Shown: one piece after another, positions 1 to 7,612 of the stretch
How the letters are laid out: every line of letters starts with the position of its first letter
Numbering within the stretch: the first letter of the stretch is position 1
From: Clostridium sp. UBA4108
GTDB lineage: Bacteria > Bacillota > Clostridia > Clostridiales > Clostridiaceae
Reading direction: 5' to 3'
Assembly: GCA_002381695.1 (NCBI GenBank)
Contig: DFXM01000051.1
Coordinates: forward strand, 47,129 to 61,139
Length of the DNA stretch: 14,011 nucleotides
The notes under the pieces: generated by a model
Seen by the model: the letters and a program-made list of their open reading frames with translations, nothing else
Told to the model about the DNA's origin: nothing
Database searches by the model: none
Program-made: the position numbers and the translations under genes

Positions 1-73
1 ATACATTCCTTTGTTATTTATTTTATTAGAATTGAAAATCTTCATTTAAGGTTAAGAAATTACGTTATAAATA

Positions 74-113
74 TATTTTAGAATTTAGAATATAAAATTA
101 TAAATCTAAAATA
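74..113. repeat. A+T-rich inverted repeat downstream of yyaC
   Basis: TATTTTAGA (74-82) is matched by its inverse TCTAAAATA (105-113) across a 22-nt loop. It lies just beyond the stop codon of the leftward yyaC gene, where a terminator would be expected. No T-run follows and there are no G-C clamps, so it is at best a weak 3'-end hairpin. Nothing else is visible in positions 1-133. Confidence 0.25.
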
Positions 114-133
114 GTGATTATTCAAAATAGAGA

Positions 134-664
134 TTAAAGTTTACAAGTATAGAGGTGATATGCATGAATTAAACTATTAGTTATAACTCTTGAGATTTCA
201 ATAATAAGATTTAATCTAATATTTCTACTGGTGAATGGCTCTTCATCTTCACTAGAATCAACTATACCTATTATAGAAATATCTCCTACAGGGCATAGGC
301 TTTTACCTACACCTTTACCAGGACTTATTGGGTAGTCTCTAATCTGAATTTCTCCTATATTTAAAAATGGTCCTAAGCAAGCATCAATACCAATTACTTT
401 CGATGAAGGATGCTTTAGTTTTATGGTTGATAGTTTGTTCTCTAGATTTAATGCATGGATAGGATCATTGATAGTGCCATACACTGGTAATGGGAAAAAC
501 TTTTCTTTAAGTAGTGTACCTACAAGAGGTCCGAGGCAATCACCTATACATCTATCAGTTCCAATACAAACAACAATAGTATTTTCATCTAATTGATTTT
601 TTAAAAATGTTGATAAACTATAATAACCCAAAGGGTCTTTGTAATGGATCTTAATTTTACTCAC
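134..664 (-). CDS. yyaC: YyaC-family sporulation protein (GPR-like putative spore protease, DUF1256)
   Basis: This 176-residue protein matches the YyaC family in length and motifs. It has a conserved GTDRCIGDCLGPLVG segment near residues 35-49, then YGTINDPIHALNL, an IDACLG motif, a proline/glycine-rich ISPGKGVGK segment and VGDISIIGIV near the C-terminus. The family is found in endospore formers and is structurally related to the germination protease GPR that degrades small acid-soluble spore proteins; its exact substrate is not established to my knowledge. There is no signal peptide or membrane segment, so it should be cytosolic. The start is a GTG placed 6 nt after a GGAGGT ribosome site (676-671); an overlapping upstream ATG is followed at once by a stop. 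It is transcribed away from the next gene and no convincing terminator follows it. Forespore sigma control would be expected from the family, but I could not place a promoter. Confidence 0.85.
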   Translation of the reverse strand: MSKIKIHYKDPLGYYSLSTFLKNQLDENTIVVCIGTDRCIGDCLGPLVGTLLKEKFFPLPVYGTINDPIHALNLENKLSTIKLKHPSSKVIGIDACLGPFLNIGEIQIRDYPISPGKGVGKSLCPVGDISIIGIVDSSEDEEPFTSRNIRLNLIIEISRVITNSLIHAYHLYTCKL

Positions 665-813
665 ATAAACACCTCCCTATGAATTTATATGATTAAAGAT
701 TAATAAATATTAACGAAATATATATTTTGTTCTGAAACATAATATGTATAAAATCAAATCATTAAGACATAATTAAGATGTGCAAAATTTTAAGTGTGAG
801 GTGACTCGAAATC

Positions 814-1377
814 ATGAAAAAGGTTTTTTATAGTGGAGTTATAATTGCATATACTATTTTCATATCAGGAGTTCTAATTAACTTAAGCAAAAGTTATCAT
901 GTATATAATGAAAATAGTATGATTGCTAAAGAATTAGAACAAGAAATTTATAAAGAAAAGAATCATAAAGAAGAAAACATAGATAGTGAAGTAAATGATG
1001 ATACAAATTTTAAAAAATATATGAAATTTAAAGAAAATCAGATGTTAAGAATGGAAGAGCAATTTGAATATAATGATAAGTATATGAACGATAATTACAA
1101 TTCATATATCCCAGAAACCGATTATAAAATAATAAAGACCTCTGTAGAAGATATAGAGAAAGATCTTAGTATGATTGAAAAAGCGAAATTAATGATAATT
1201 TCAGAAGACTTATCAAATAGAGATATTGAAAAAATAAGCGAGTATATAGAGTATAAGAATGAAAAAATAGGAGTGGAAAAAATAATAGAAATTGTAAAAG
1301 AAAAACTTAAGCCTAAAGATGTTGAATATGTTTTCAAGGTATTCTCTAGATATATAGATTTTAGTAGCCTTAGATAA
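814..1377 (+). CDS. membrane-anchored hypothetical protein
   Basis: I do not recognise this 187-residue protein. Residues 5-24 form one hydrophobic segment after a Met-Lys-Lys start, consistent with a signal anchor. The remainder is highly charged (many Lys, Glu, Asp, Asn) and is predicted to face outwards or lie in the forespore/mother-cell interspace. Residues about 40-100 look disordered or coiled-coil; residues about 110-187 look like a compact helical domain with a SVEDIEKDLSMIEKAKL stretch and a C-terminal KPKDVEYVFKVFSRYIDF stretch. The start is supported by a GAGGTGA ribosome site about 10 nt upstream. The gene is divergent from yyaC with a 149-bp gap, and the tRNA pair follows. A sporulation role is possible from the neighbour but is only inference. 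Its length, composition and ribosome site argue that it is a real gene; two overlapping minus-strand frames are shadows. Confidence 0.75.
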   Translation: MKKVFYSGVIIAYTIFISGVLINLSKSYHVYNENSMIAKELEQEIYKEKNHKEENIDSEVNDDTNFKKYMKFKENQMLRMEEQFEYNDKYMNDNYNSYIPETDYKIIKTSVEDIEKDLSMIEKAKLMIISEDLSNRDIEKISEYIEYKNEKIGVEKIIEIVKEKLKPKDVEYVFKVFSRYIDFSSLR

Positions 1378-1462
1378 GAACAAAAGTGCAATGTAAATAG
1401 AAGAATTCATTAGATAAAGAGAAAGAGAGGAGAATAATCATTCCAAATGGATAAATTTGAAT

Positions 1463-1491
1463 TTGAAAAAATAAAACTAAAATTGTATACT
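1463..1491 (+). promoter_or_regulatory. sigma-A promoter of the tRNA-Thr/tRNA-Tyr operon
   Basis: TTGAAA (1463-1468) and TATACT (1486-1491) are separated by exactly 17 bp; each hexamer matches the consensus at five of six positions. Transcription should begin near 1498, about 24 nt before the first tRNA. Confidence 0.7.
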
Positions 1492-1521
1492 ATAACTTGT
1501 CAAGTTCATAAATCGGGATTT

Positions 1522-1596
1522 GCTGGCATGGCTCAACGGTAGAGCAGCTGACTTGTAATCAGCAGGTTGTAGGTTCGATTCCTATTGCCAGCTCCA
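1522..1596 (+). tRNA. tRNA-Thr (anticodon TGT)
   Basis: A full cloverleaf can be drawn. The acceptor strand GCTGGCA (1522-1528) pairs with TGCCAGC (1586-1592), followed by discriminator T and an encoded CCA. The anticodon loop CTTGTAA gives UGU, reading ACA codons, and the T-loop is TTCGATT. It is six bases upstream of the tRNA-Tyr gene and shares its promoter. Confidence 0.96.
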
Positions 1597-1602
1597 AAAT
1601 GT

Positions 1603-1687
1603 GGAGGAGTTCCCGAGTGGCCAAAGGGGGCAGACTGTAAATCTGTTACGTTTCGTTTCGATGGTTCGAATCCGTCCTCCTCCACCA
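1603..1687 (+). tRNA. tRNA-Tyr (anticodon GTA)
   Basis: The acceptor GGAGGAG (1603-1609) pairs with CTCCTCC (1677-1683), followed by A and an encoded CCA. The anticodon loop is CTGTAAA (GUA). The gene is 85 nt long because of the long variable arm typical of bacterial tRNA-Tyr, here containing a TTTCG tetraloop-like turn. The T-loop is GTTCGAATC. A terminator follows directly. Confidence 0.96.
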
Positions 1688-1690
1688 TTA

Positions 1691-1723
1691 AAAAAATATC
1701 ACTTTTGTGATATTTTTTATTTT
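1691..1723 (+). terminator. intrinsic terminator of the tRNA operon
   Basis: AAAAAATATCAC (1691-1702) pairs perfectly with GTGATATTTTTT (1707-1718) around a TTTT loop. The 3' arm itself supplies the U-tract, and four more T follow. Confidence 0.8.
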
Positions 1724-1736
1724 GAGGATAATCAAA

Positions 1737-1765
1737 TTGACATGCTTTTCATATTATGATATTAT
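1737..1765 (+). promoter_or_regulatory. sigma-A promoter of the SAM riboswitch-metK unit
   Basis: A perfect TTGACA (1737-1742) lies 17 bp before TATTAT (1760-1765). The predicted start near 1772 is just upstream of the first riboswitch helix (1789), leaving the aptamer near the 5' end of the transcript. Confidence 0.75.
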
Positions 1766-1788
1766 GATGTTGTAAAAATAATTAATAA

Positions 1789-1949
1789 CTCTTATCAAGA
1801 GAGGTGGAGGGATACGGCCCTGTGAAACCCGGCAACCGGTGAATTATCACCATGGTGCCAATTCCAGCAGACATACTGCGAGATAAGAGAGAGTAGTGTA
1901 TTGTGATAGCTAACCTCTTCTTAATCTTAAGAAGAGGTTTTATTTTGTT
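1789..1949 (+). promoter_or_regulatory. SAM-I (S-box) riboswitch controlling metK
   Basis: The aptamer spans 1789-1889. P1 is CTCTTATC (1789-1796) with GATAAGAG (1882-1889). Between them are the S-box core signatures GAGGTGGAGGGA, GGCCC, TGAAACCCGGCAACC and TGGTGCCAATTCC. The expression platform is complete. The 3' side of P1 plus following bases (1884-1893) can pair with 1915-1923 as an antiterminator of nine pairs with one bulged G, and the same 1915-1923 bases form the 5' arm of the terminator at 1912-1939. With SAM bound, P1 holds and the terminator forms, so metK is switched off when its own product is abundant. Confidence 0.95.
1912..1949 (+). terminator. SAM-dependent riboswitch terminator
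   Basis: AACCTCTTCTTAA (1912-1924) pairs perfectly with TTAAGAAGAGGTT (1927-1939), 13 bp at most, followed by a T-rich tract. It competes with the antiterminator formed with the P1 strand of the aptamer. Confidence 0.9.
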
Positions 1950-1989
1950 TGTATGTATTATTAAATTAAATTTTTATTATTGGGGTCTT

Positions 1990-2010
1990 AACTTATATTA
2001 TAAGTTTTTA
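1990..2010 (+). repeat. A+T hairpin in the metK leader
   Basis: AACTTAT (1990-1996) and ATAAGTT (2000-2006) form a 7-bp hairpin with a three-base loop, followed by TTTA. It lies between the riboswitch terminator and the metK ribosome site. It could be a weak pause or processing site or nothing; no G-C pairs stabilise it beyond one. Confidence 0.3.
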
Positions 2011-2073
2011 TTTGCCTATTGGGATTTAATATGTGAGAACTCCAGATAAAAAAATCAGAGAGGAGATAAAGAA

Positions 2074-3249
2074 ATGAGAAGATTATTTACTTCAGAATCA
2101 GTTACAGAGGGACATCCAGATAAAATGTGTGACCAAATATCAGATGCTATTTTAGATGCTATTTTGGAAAAGGATCCAATGGCTAGAGTTGCTTGTGAAA
2201 CAGCGACAACAACAGGAATGGTTTTAGTTATGGGAGAAATAAGCACTAAATGTTATGTAGATGTACAAAAAGTTGTTAGAGAGACAATTAAAGAAATAGG
2301 TTATACTAGAGCTAAATATGGATTTGATTGCAATACTTGTTCAGTGTTAACCTCTATAGGTGAACAATCAGGGGATATTGCAATGGGGGTTGATGAGGCT
2401 TTAGAAAGCAAAAAGGGTGAAATTAATAAAGAAGATGCTATTGGTGCCGGAGACCAAGGTATGATGTTTGGTTTTGCATCAAATGAGACAGAGGAGTTTA
2501 TGCCGCTTCCAATTGCTATGGCTCATAGATTAGCAAGAAGATTATCAGAAGTTAGAAAAGATGGTACTTTAAATTATTTAAGACCTGATGGAAAAACTCA
2601 AGTAACAGTTGAATACGAGGATAACAAACCAGTAAGAGTAGATGCAATAGTTATTTCAACTCAACATGATCCAGAGGTGGAACGTGAACAAATTGAGAAG
2701 GATTTAAAACAATACGTAATAGCTAATGTTGTTCCAACTGAATTATTAGATGATAATACTAAGTACTATATAAATCCAACAGGAAGATTTGTTATTGGTG
2801 GTCCTCAAGGAGATTCTGGATTAACAGGAAGAAAAATTATAGTAGACACTTATGGTGGATATGGTAGACATGGTGGTGGAGCATTCTCAGGAAAAGATCC
2901 AACTAAGGTTGACAGATCTGCGGCTTATGCTTCAAGATGGGTAGCTAAGAATTTAGTTGCTGCAGGAGTTGCTGATAAAATAGAAATAGCATTAGCATAT
3001 GCTATAGGAGTAGCTAAACCTGTATCTATAGCAGTTGATACCTTTGGAACAGGAAAAATTAATGATGATAAAATTGTTGAATTAATAGAAAAGGTATTTG
3101 ACTTAAGACCAGCAGCTATAATAAGACAATTAGATTTAAGAAGACCAATATATAAACAAACAGCTGCTTATGGACATTTTGGTAGAAATGATTTAGATTT
3201 ACCGTGGGAAAGATTAAATAAAGTTGATGATATTAAAAAATATTTATAG
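2074..3249 (+). CDS. metK: S-adenosylmethionine synthetase
   Basis: MetK makes S-adenosylmethionine from methionine and ATP, releasing phosphate and pyrophosphate; it is a cytosolic tetramer that uses Mg and K ions. The 391-residue length is normal for the family. Visible signatures are TEGHPDK at residues 11-17 (active-site His and Asp), the GAGDQGMMFG motif at 124-133 and the GGGAFSGKDPTKVDRS phosphate-binding loop starting at residue 267, plus the terminal HFGR segment near residue 371. The ATG has an AGGAG ribosome site (2061-2065) eight bases upstream. The gene stands alone between the SAM-I riboswitch, which regulates it by product feedback, and an intrinsic terminator. No key residue is missing. 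Confidence 0.98.
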   Translation: MRRLFTSESVTEGHPDKMCDQISDAILDAILEKDPMARVACETATTTGMVLVMGEISTKCYVDVQKVVRETIKEIGYTRAKYGFDCNTCSVLTSIGEQSGDIAMGVDEALESKKGEINKEDAIGAGDQGMMFGFASNETEEFMPLPIAMAHRLARRLSEVRKDGTLNYLRPDGKTQVTVEYEDNKPVRVDAIVISTQHDPEVEREQIEKDLKQYVIANVVPTELLDDNTKYYINPTGRFVIGGPQGDSGLTGRKIIVDTYGGYGRHGGGAFSGKDPTKVDRSAAYASRWVAKNLVAAGVADKIEIALAYAIGVAKPVSIAVDTFGTGKINDDKIVELIEKVFDLRPAAIIRQLDLRRPIYKQTAAYGHFGRNDLDLPWERLNKVDDIKKYL

Positions 3250-3251
3250 TA

Positions 3252-3285
3252 AAAAAGAGTGAACTTTATAGTTCGCTCTTTTTTT
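3252..3285 (+). terminator. intrinsic terminator of metK
   Basis: GAGTGAAC ending at 3264 pairs with GTTCGCTC from 3271 (one G-U pair) around TTTATA. The flanking A-run pairs with the T-run that ends at 3285. Confidence 0.85.
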
Positions 3286-3331
3286 ATAGCTTTGTCTTAA
3301 TATAGTGTTGATAATGAACTATATAAAACAA

Positions 3332-3367
3332 AGTCATATTTATAAAAAATTTTGATTTAATATGACT
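3332..3367. repeat. inverted repeat upstream of the recD2 promoter
   Basis: AGTCATATT (3332-3340) and AATATGACT (3359-3367) are exact inverse copies separated by 18 bases, about 55 bp before the recD2 -10 box. It might be a binding site or a residual hairpin. No function can be assigned from sequence alone. Confidence 0.35.
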
Positions 3368-3421
3368 GAGAATAGTAAATAATATAAATATAAAAAAGTA
3401 CAGCTATAAATATGCTTCAGA

Positions 3422-3430
3422 TGCTATAAT
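3422..3430 (+). promoter_or_regulatory. extended -10 promoter of the recD2-comFC operon
   Basis: TGC followed by a perfect TATAAT (3425-3430) forms an extended -10 element. No good -35 box lies 17 bp upstream, which extended -10 promoters tolerate. The predicted start near 3437 precedes the recD2 ribosome site by about a dozen bases. Confidence 0.55.
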
Positions 3431-3462
3431 TAATAGAAGAAAATATTTAGGAGAGATAAAGT

Positions 3463-5667
3463 ATGATAGTTATGGAAGTTGTGGCGGATAATATAGTTTT
3501 TAAAAATGAAGAAAATGGATATGCCATAATTAGAGCTATTCACGGAAGAGAAAATATCACCATGGTTGGTACTATGGCTTATATTGTTGAAGGAAATAAA
3601 TATAAGGTAACAGGAGAGTGGGTTAATCATCCTAAATTCGGAAAACAATTTAGAGTAGATAATATAGAAGAAATAGTTCCAACTACATTATCTGGCATAG
3701 AAAAATATTTGGCCAGTGGTATTATAACTGGTATTGGACCAATAACGGCAAAAAAAATAGTGGAGTTTTTTGGAACTAAAACCTTAGAGGTTTTAGATAA
3801 TGATATAAAAAGATTAAATGAAATAAAGGGAATAGGAAAAAAGAAAATCGATACAATAATAGAGTCTTATGCTAGTCAAAGAGCTACAAGAGAAATAATT
3901 ATATTTTTTCAAAAATACGGGATATCTATAAATAAAGCTATGAAAATTTATAAGAAATTTGGATGGACATCTATAGATATTGTCAAAGATAATCCCTATA
4001 TATTAGTAGAGTATATTTCAGGGATAGGATTTAAAACAGCGGACATGATAGCTAGGAGTATAGGAATAGAGAGTGATTCTCCATTTAGAATAAAGAGTGG
4101 AATATCATATATAATTAATGAGTATTGTGCTATGGGAAGTACATTTATGCCTATGGGTATTTTAGAAGAGAAGGCAATAAATGTATTAGGGGTGACCATA
4201 GATAAGATTAAAGAGAATATATATGATTTAACCATAGAGGGAAAAATAAAAATTGAAGAGGTAGACGAGATAACAGCTGTATATAATATGTATTATCTGT
4301 ATATGGAGATGAGTGTAACTAAAAAGATAGCTGAACTTGCTACTACTACCTATGAAAAACTAGAGGTTAAGTTAAGCAAGGAAATATTAGAGTTTGAGGA
4401 TGAGAATAGTATTAAATTAGCTCCAAAACAAAGGGAAGCTGTAGAGGGAGCTATAAATAATGGTATAGAAATAATAACAGGGGGACCTGGTACTGGTAAA
4501 ACTACAATTATAAATTGTATAGTTCATATATTTGAAGGTTTAGGTATGAAGGTTGCTATGGCTGCACCAACAGGACGAGCTGCTAAAAGAATGAGTGAAG
4601 CTACAGGTATGGAAGCAAAAACTATACACAGACTTTTAGAGATTGGCTCTTACTCAGAGAGTGAAGAGGAAGATTTAGAATTCGAAAGTAGTCCAGTAGA
4701 AGCAGATGTATTAATCATAGATGAGGCATCTATGATAGATATTACTTTAATGAATGCACTGCTTAAAGCAGTAAGCCTCACCACAAGGATTATTATAGTT
4801 GGAGATGTAGATCAGCTTCCATCTGTGGGGCCAGGAAATGTACTTAAAGATCTCATAGAAAGTGAAGCTGTTAAGGTGGTTAGATTAAATGAGATTTTTA
4901 GACAAGGGCAGGAAAGTATGATAGTAGTCAATGCCCATCTTATTAATGAAGGAAAAATGCCAATACTAAATAGAAAGAGTGGAGATTTCTATTTTATTGA
5001 TGCATTAGATCAAGATAAAATTTTAGAGCAAATTAAATCTTTAGTTAAAACAAGGCTGCCGAAATTTAATAAGGAATGGAATAATGTTAAAGATATTCAA
5101 ATATTATCACCAATGAGAAAATCTAGTGTAGGTGTAGATAATTTAAATAGTGAATTACAAGATATACTTAATCCAAAGCATGGTAGTAAAAATGAAAAGA
5201 TTTTAGGAGAAGTTATTTTTAGAGTTGGGGATAAAGTAATGCAAACTAAAAATAACTATAATTTAAAGTGGAAGAAAAGAAATACTGAAGAAGATGGTAG
5301 TGGAGTATTTAATGGTGATGTAGGTTACATAATAGATATTGATGATGAAGGCAAGGTAGTAATAGTTTTTGATGATGACAAAGTAGTTGAGTATGAGGAA
5401 AGTGAATTAGAAGAGTTAAGCTTGGCATATGCAGTAACAATACATAAAAGTCAAGGAAGTGAATTTCCTGTAGTAATTATACCTATGTTTATGGGTCCTC
5501 CACTTTTAATGAATAGGAATTTACTTTATACTGGAATCACACGAGCTAAAAAACTTGTGGTATTAGTTGGAAGTATTAGAGCGGTAGATTTTATGAAAGA
5601 TAATAATAGAAGTTTTGAGAGATATTCAGGACTTAAGTGGAGAATAAAAGAAATAATTCGTATGTAA
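3463..5667 (+). CDS. recD2: RecD2-family ATP-dependent 5'-3' DNA helicase
   Basis: This 734-residue superfamily 1B helicase resembles RecD2/YrrC of Firmicutes, which acts in DNA repair without RecBC. An N-terminal domain (about 1-80) is followed by helix-hairpin-helix segments, including SGIITGIGPITAKKI and IKGIGKKKI near residues 85-130. The helicase core begins near residue 325: Walker A GGPGTGKTT at 340-348, Walker B LIIDEAS with Asp420-Glu421, the GDVDQLPSVGPGNVL motif III region, a C-terminal HKSQGSEF at 661-668 and the YTGITRAKK motif with Arg694, the expected arginine finger. All catalytic motifs are intact. The ATG follows an AGGAGAG ribosome site. It heads a three-gene operon: the next gene starts 14 bases after its stop. 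Confidence 0.95.
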   Translation: MIVMEVVADNIVFKNEENGYAIIRAIHGRENITMVGTMAYIVEGNKYKVTGEWVNHPKFGKQFRVDNIEEIVPTTLSGIEKYLASGIITGIGPITAKKIVEFFGTKTLEVLDNDIKRLNEIKGIGKKKIDTIIESYASQRATREIIIFFQKYGISINKAMKIYKKFGWTSIDIVKDNPYILVEYISGIGFKTADMIARSIGIESDSPFRIKSGISYIINEYCAMGSTFMPMGILEEKAINVLGVTIDKIKENIYDLTIEGKIKIEEVDEITAVYNMYYLYMEMSVTKKIAELATTTYEKLEVKLSKEILEFEDENSIKLAPKQREAVEGAINNGIEIITGGPGTGKTTIINCIVHIFEGLGMKVAMAAPTGRAAKRMSEATGMEAKTIHRLLEIGSYSESEEEDLEFESSPVEADVLIIDEASMIDITLMNALLKAVSLTTRIIIVGDVDQLPSVGPGNVLKDLIESEAVKVVRLNEIFRQGQESMIVVNAHLINEGKMPILNRKSGDFYFIDALDQDKILEQIKSLVKTRLPKFNKEWNNVKDIQILSPMRKSSVGVDNLNSELQDILNPKHGSKNEKILGEVIFRVGDKVMQTKNNYNLKWKKRNTEEDGSGVFNGDVGYIIDIDDEGKVVIVFDDDKVVEYEESELEELSLAYAVTIHKSQGSEFPVVIIPMFMGPPLLMNRNLLYTGITRAKKLVVLVGSIRAVDFMKDNNRSFERYSGLKWRIKEIIRM

Positions 5668-5681
5668 TTAGGAGAGAGTTT

Positions 5682-6695
5682 ATGCTATTTGGTAGATTTA
5701 AAAAAAAGGATAAGTTTGAAAAGGGTTTAGTAGAGGATAAGTTACTACAATTCTATAAAGAGAAAAAAGAGAAGGTAAATATTATCTCTTTTTTAGGTAA
5801 TAAGCGAAAAGTATTCAATGATATAATAAGCATTGCATTAAAGGAGAGTAAAAAAGTCTTATACATAACTACAGAGGTTTCAAATAGTATTGACATTTTA
5901 AATAAATTTAAGATTAATATATTAAGCACTAAACTAACATCTAGCCACAGCAATAAAGTTAATGTATGTACTCCTAGTGAAGCATTATATTTAACTGATA
6001 AGTTTAATTTAGTAATATATGATGATATTAACTCTTATCCGCTAGTTTCAAAGGAGAGTATAGGTAAAATTATGAAAAGATTGGTGAGTAGTTATGGTCT
6101 AATGATAGCTTATTCTATAGAGCCTATTTTTGATAATGAATCTATACTTTATTGCACCCACGATAAATATATAAAAACACCCCTGATAGAACCAAGAATT
6201 ATAACAACAAGATTAAAAATAGAAGAAGATATACCCATGGTGGTATATGAATACTTACTTTGGGCAATAAATTCTAATAGTAATGTGCTTATCTATGTAC
6301 CATCAGAGGAAAAGGGTGAAAAAATATATAATTACTTGTTAAATATCAAGGAGAAGTTAACAGAAAAAATATTTTTATCAAATGCACCTATAGAGAGTAA
6401 TTCATCTATAAAAAAAATTATGAATAAGGAGGGATTTATCCTAGTAACAAATAATTTTAAAATGGATTATCCAACCTTAAAGAAGTTGAATATAATGATA
6501 TTTTTTGCAGATAATTATAGATTTAATTACAAAGAATTAGTATATTTAGTTAGTAAAGTTAAGATGGATATAAACTCTAATAGACAGGAAGCAATATTTT
6601 TGTGTAATGATGAAAATGAACATATGGATAAAGCAAAGGATATATTAAGGGAGTTAAATAAAAGAGCATGGGACGAAGGTGCTTTAAAGTTATAA
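5682..6695 (+). CDS. ComFA-like protein with degenerate ATPase motifs
   Basis: This 337-residue protein lies where comFA lies in other Firmicutes, directly before comFC. Its order of segments recalls the ComFA superfamily 2 translocase: FLGNKRKVFNDII at 37-49 sits where the Walker A P-loop should be, and VIYDDINSYPL at 111-121 where ComFA has a DEVDAFP-type Walker B. A second RecA-like half (about 185-310) contains the NVLIYVPSEEKGEKIY stretch. The P-loop lacks GxGKT and the acidic pair is altered, and the usual N-terminal zinc-finger part is missing, so ATP hydrolysis is unlikely. I chose the ATG at 5682, not the in-frame ATG at 5637 inside recD2, because 5682 has an AGGAGAG site at proper spacing. 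It may be a structural partner of ComFC or a decaying gene still under enough selection to stay open. Confidence 0.7.
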   Translation: MLFGRFKKKDKFEKGLVEDKLLQFYKEKKEKVNIISFLGNKRKVFNDIISIALKESKKVLYITTEVSNSIDILNKFKINILSTKLTSSHSNKVNVCTPSEALYLTDKFNLVIYDDINSYPLVSKESIGKIMKRLVSSYGLMIAYSIEPIFDNESILYCTHDKYIKTPLIEPRIITTRLKIEEDIPMVVYEYLLWAINSNSNVLIYVPSEEKGEKIYNYLLNIKEKLTEKIFLSNAPIESNSSIKKIMNKEGFILVTNNFKMDYPTLKKLNIMIFFADNYRFNYKELVYLVSKVKMDINSNRQEAIFLCNDENEHMDKAKDILRELNKRAWDEGALKL

Positions 6696-7348
6696 GTAAA
6701 TATATAGATTATATTTTATCTATCATATATGGAGGAGAAGATAAATGTCTATTATGTGATGAGTATGTAGAAGAAGAGTATATGTGTAATAGGTGTAATA
6801 ATAAAATAAAATTTTTAAATTTATGTTATTGTATAGAAGATGATGAAGATAAATTTACCTGTTATTCTCTAGGGGCATATGGATATGAGCTAAAAAAGCT
6901 AATAATGATATTAAAATATAAAAAAGTTTTTAGAGCAGGAGAAATTCTAGGGAATTATATGAGTAATTTCATACAAATGGAATTGCTAGGAGAAGTAGAT
7001 GTACTTACATATATTCCAAGCTCTAAAGAAGCATTGAAGAGAAGGGGATTTAATCAGTGTGAGATTATATGTAAAAATATAAGTAAGAAGATAGATATTC
7101 CATTTAAGCAGTTAACAGAGAAAATAAGAGAAAATAGTGACCAAATAGGGCTTAATAATGAACAAAGATGGAATAATATGAGGAATACTTTTACAGTGGT
7201 AAATAATGAATATATAAGAAATAAGAGGATTTTATTAATAGATGATGTGTTGACTACAGGGGCTACAGCATTTTATTGTGCAAAAGAAATTAAAAAATCT
7301 GGAGCAAAAGAAGTATACATATTGACTATTGCAAAAAGTAGAGTATAA
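6668..7348 (+). CDS. comFC: ComFC-family phosphoribosyltransferase-like competence protein
   Basis: The 226-residue product has the ComFC layout. An N-terminal zinc ribbon has Cys27, Cys30, Cys40 and Cys43 (CLLC and CNRC), then the conserved RRGFNQ at 125-130, and the type I phosphoribosyltransferase PRPP loop DDVLTTGAT at 192-200. In naturally competent bacteria ComFC is needed for uptake of single-stranded DNA and interacts with ComFA; in clostridia, where competence is mostly unproven, it may serve repair instead. The ATG overlaps the end of the ComFA-like gene by 28 bases, implying translational coupling; the ribosome site (GGGAG near 6650) is somewhat far. The last codons contain the promoter of the downstream raiA RNA. 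Confidence 0.88.
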   Translation: MGRRCFKVISKYIDYILSIIYGGEDKCLLCDEYVEEEYMCNRCNNKIKFLNLCYCIEDDEDKFTCYSLGAYGYELKKLIMILKYKKVFRAGEILGNYMSNFIQMELLGEVDVLTYIPSSKEALKRRGFNQCEIICKNISKKIDIPFKQLTEKIRENSDQIGLNNEQRWNNMRNTFTVVNNEYIRNKRILLIDDVLTTGATAFYCAKEIKKSGAKEVYILTIAKSRV

Positions 7349-7349
7349 T
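7322..7349 (+). promoter_or_regulatory. strong sigma-A promoter of the raiA RNA inside the comFC 3' end
   Basis: TTGACT (7322-7327) and a perfect TATAAT (7344-7349) are 16 bp apart. The -10 box overlaps the comFC stop codon (7346-7348). Transcription would start near 7356, within the 5' stem of the structured RNA. This is one of the best promoter matches in the window, as expected for an abundant stable RNA. Confidence 0.75.
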
Positions 7350-7352
7350 AAA

Positions 7353-7612
7353 GAAGTCAGGTTTGTGGTTGAAAGTCGATGCCAGTCGCAGGCGAAACGA
7401 TCCACGTAAGTTAAATAAAATGTTTAATGATCATGGTGCGGCTTAGAGGTAAGACCTGCCTTCTTATAAGAAGAGAGAGTTAGTAGTGAGAGGGTAATTC
7501 TGGGTAGCAAAAACTCCAGCAGGCGAGTGTGGGGTCAAAGACCAGGTCAACTGACGATAAATGCACTAACTGTGCGGGTTAGCAGTCTTTTATAGGCTGC
7601 TATTTTTCTTTT
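7353..7612 (+). ncRNA. raiA-motif structured non-coding RNA
   Basis: This gene-free block is G+C-richer than its surroundings, lies between comFC and (once the insert is removed) hpf/raiA, has its own promoter and ends in an intrinsic terminator. That position and the conserved-looking purine-rich segments (GTTGAAAGTCGATGCC, GCAGGCGAAACGATCCAC, GTGCGGC, GGTAAGACCTGCC, ACTCCAGCAGGCGAGTG) match my memory of the raiA motif found by comparative genomics upstream of raiA genes in Firmicutes. Pairings I can draw: CAGGT (7358-7362) with ACCTG (7454-7458), GTGG (7365-7368) with CCAC (7402-7405), and AGTTAGT (7478-7484) with ACTAACT (7565-7571), which frames a second domain. The molecular function of the class is not settled. 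Alternatives considered were 6S RNA and RNase P RNA, whose hallmark sequences are absent. Confidence 0.75.
7580..7612 (+). terminator. intrinsic terminator of the raiA RNA
   Basis: TAGCAGTC (7580-7587) pairs with GGCTGCTA (7595-7602) with one G-U pair, followed by TTTTTCTTTT. It should stop transcription before the foreign block begins. Confidence 0.8.

Noticed and set aside
665..813. Forespore sigma promoter for yyaC in the divergent gap
   Set aside because: A CATATTA box is present, but no matching -35 element lies at 17-18 bp.
1447..1542. Short ORF with an upstream GAGAGGAGA, starting ATG GAT AAA
   Set aside because: It runs through the tRNA promoter and into tRNA-Thr, and its ribosome site is too far from the ATG.
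5637..5681. Upstream in-frame ATG extending the ComFA-like protein by 15 residues
   Set aside because: It lies inside recD2 with no ribosome site, whereas the ATG at 5682 follows AGGAGAG.
7353..7612. 6S RNA or RNase P RNA at the locus
   Set aside because: The block lacks their hallmark segments, and the comFC/hpf context fits the raiA motif better.
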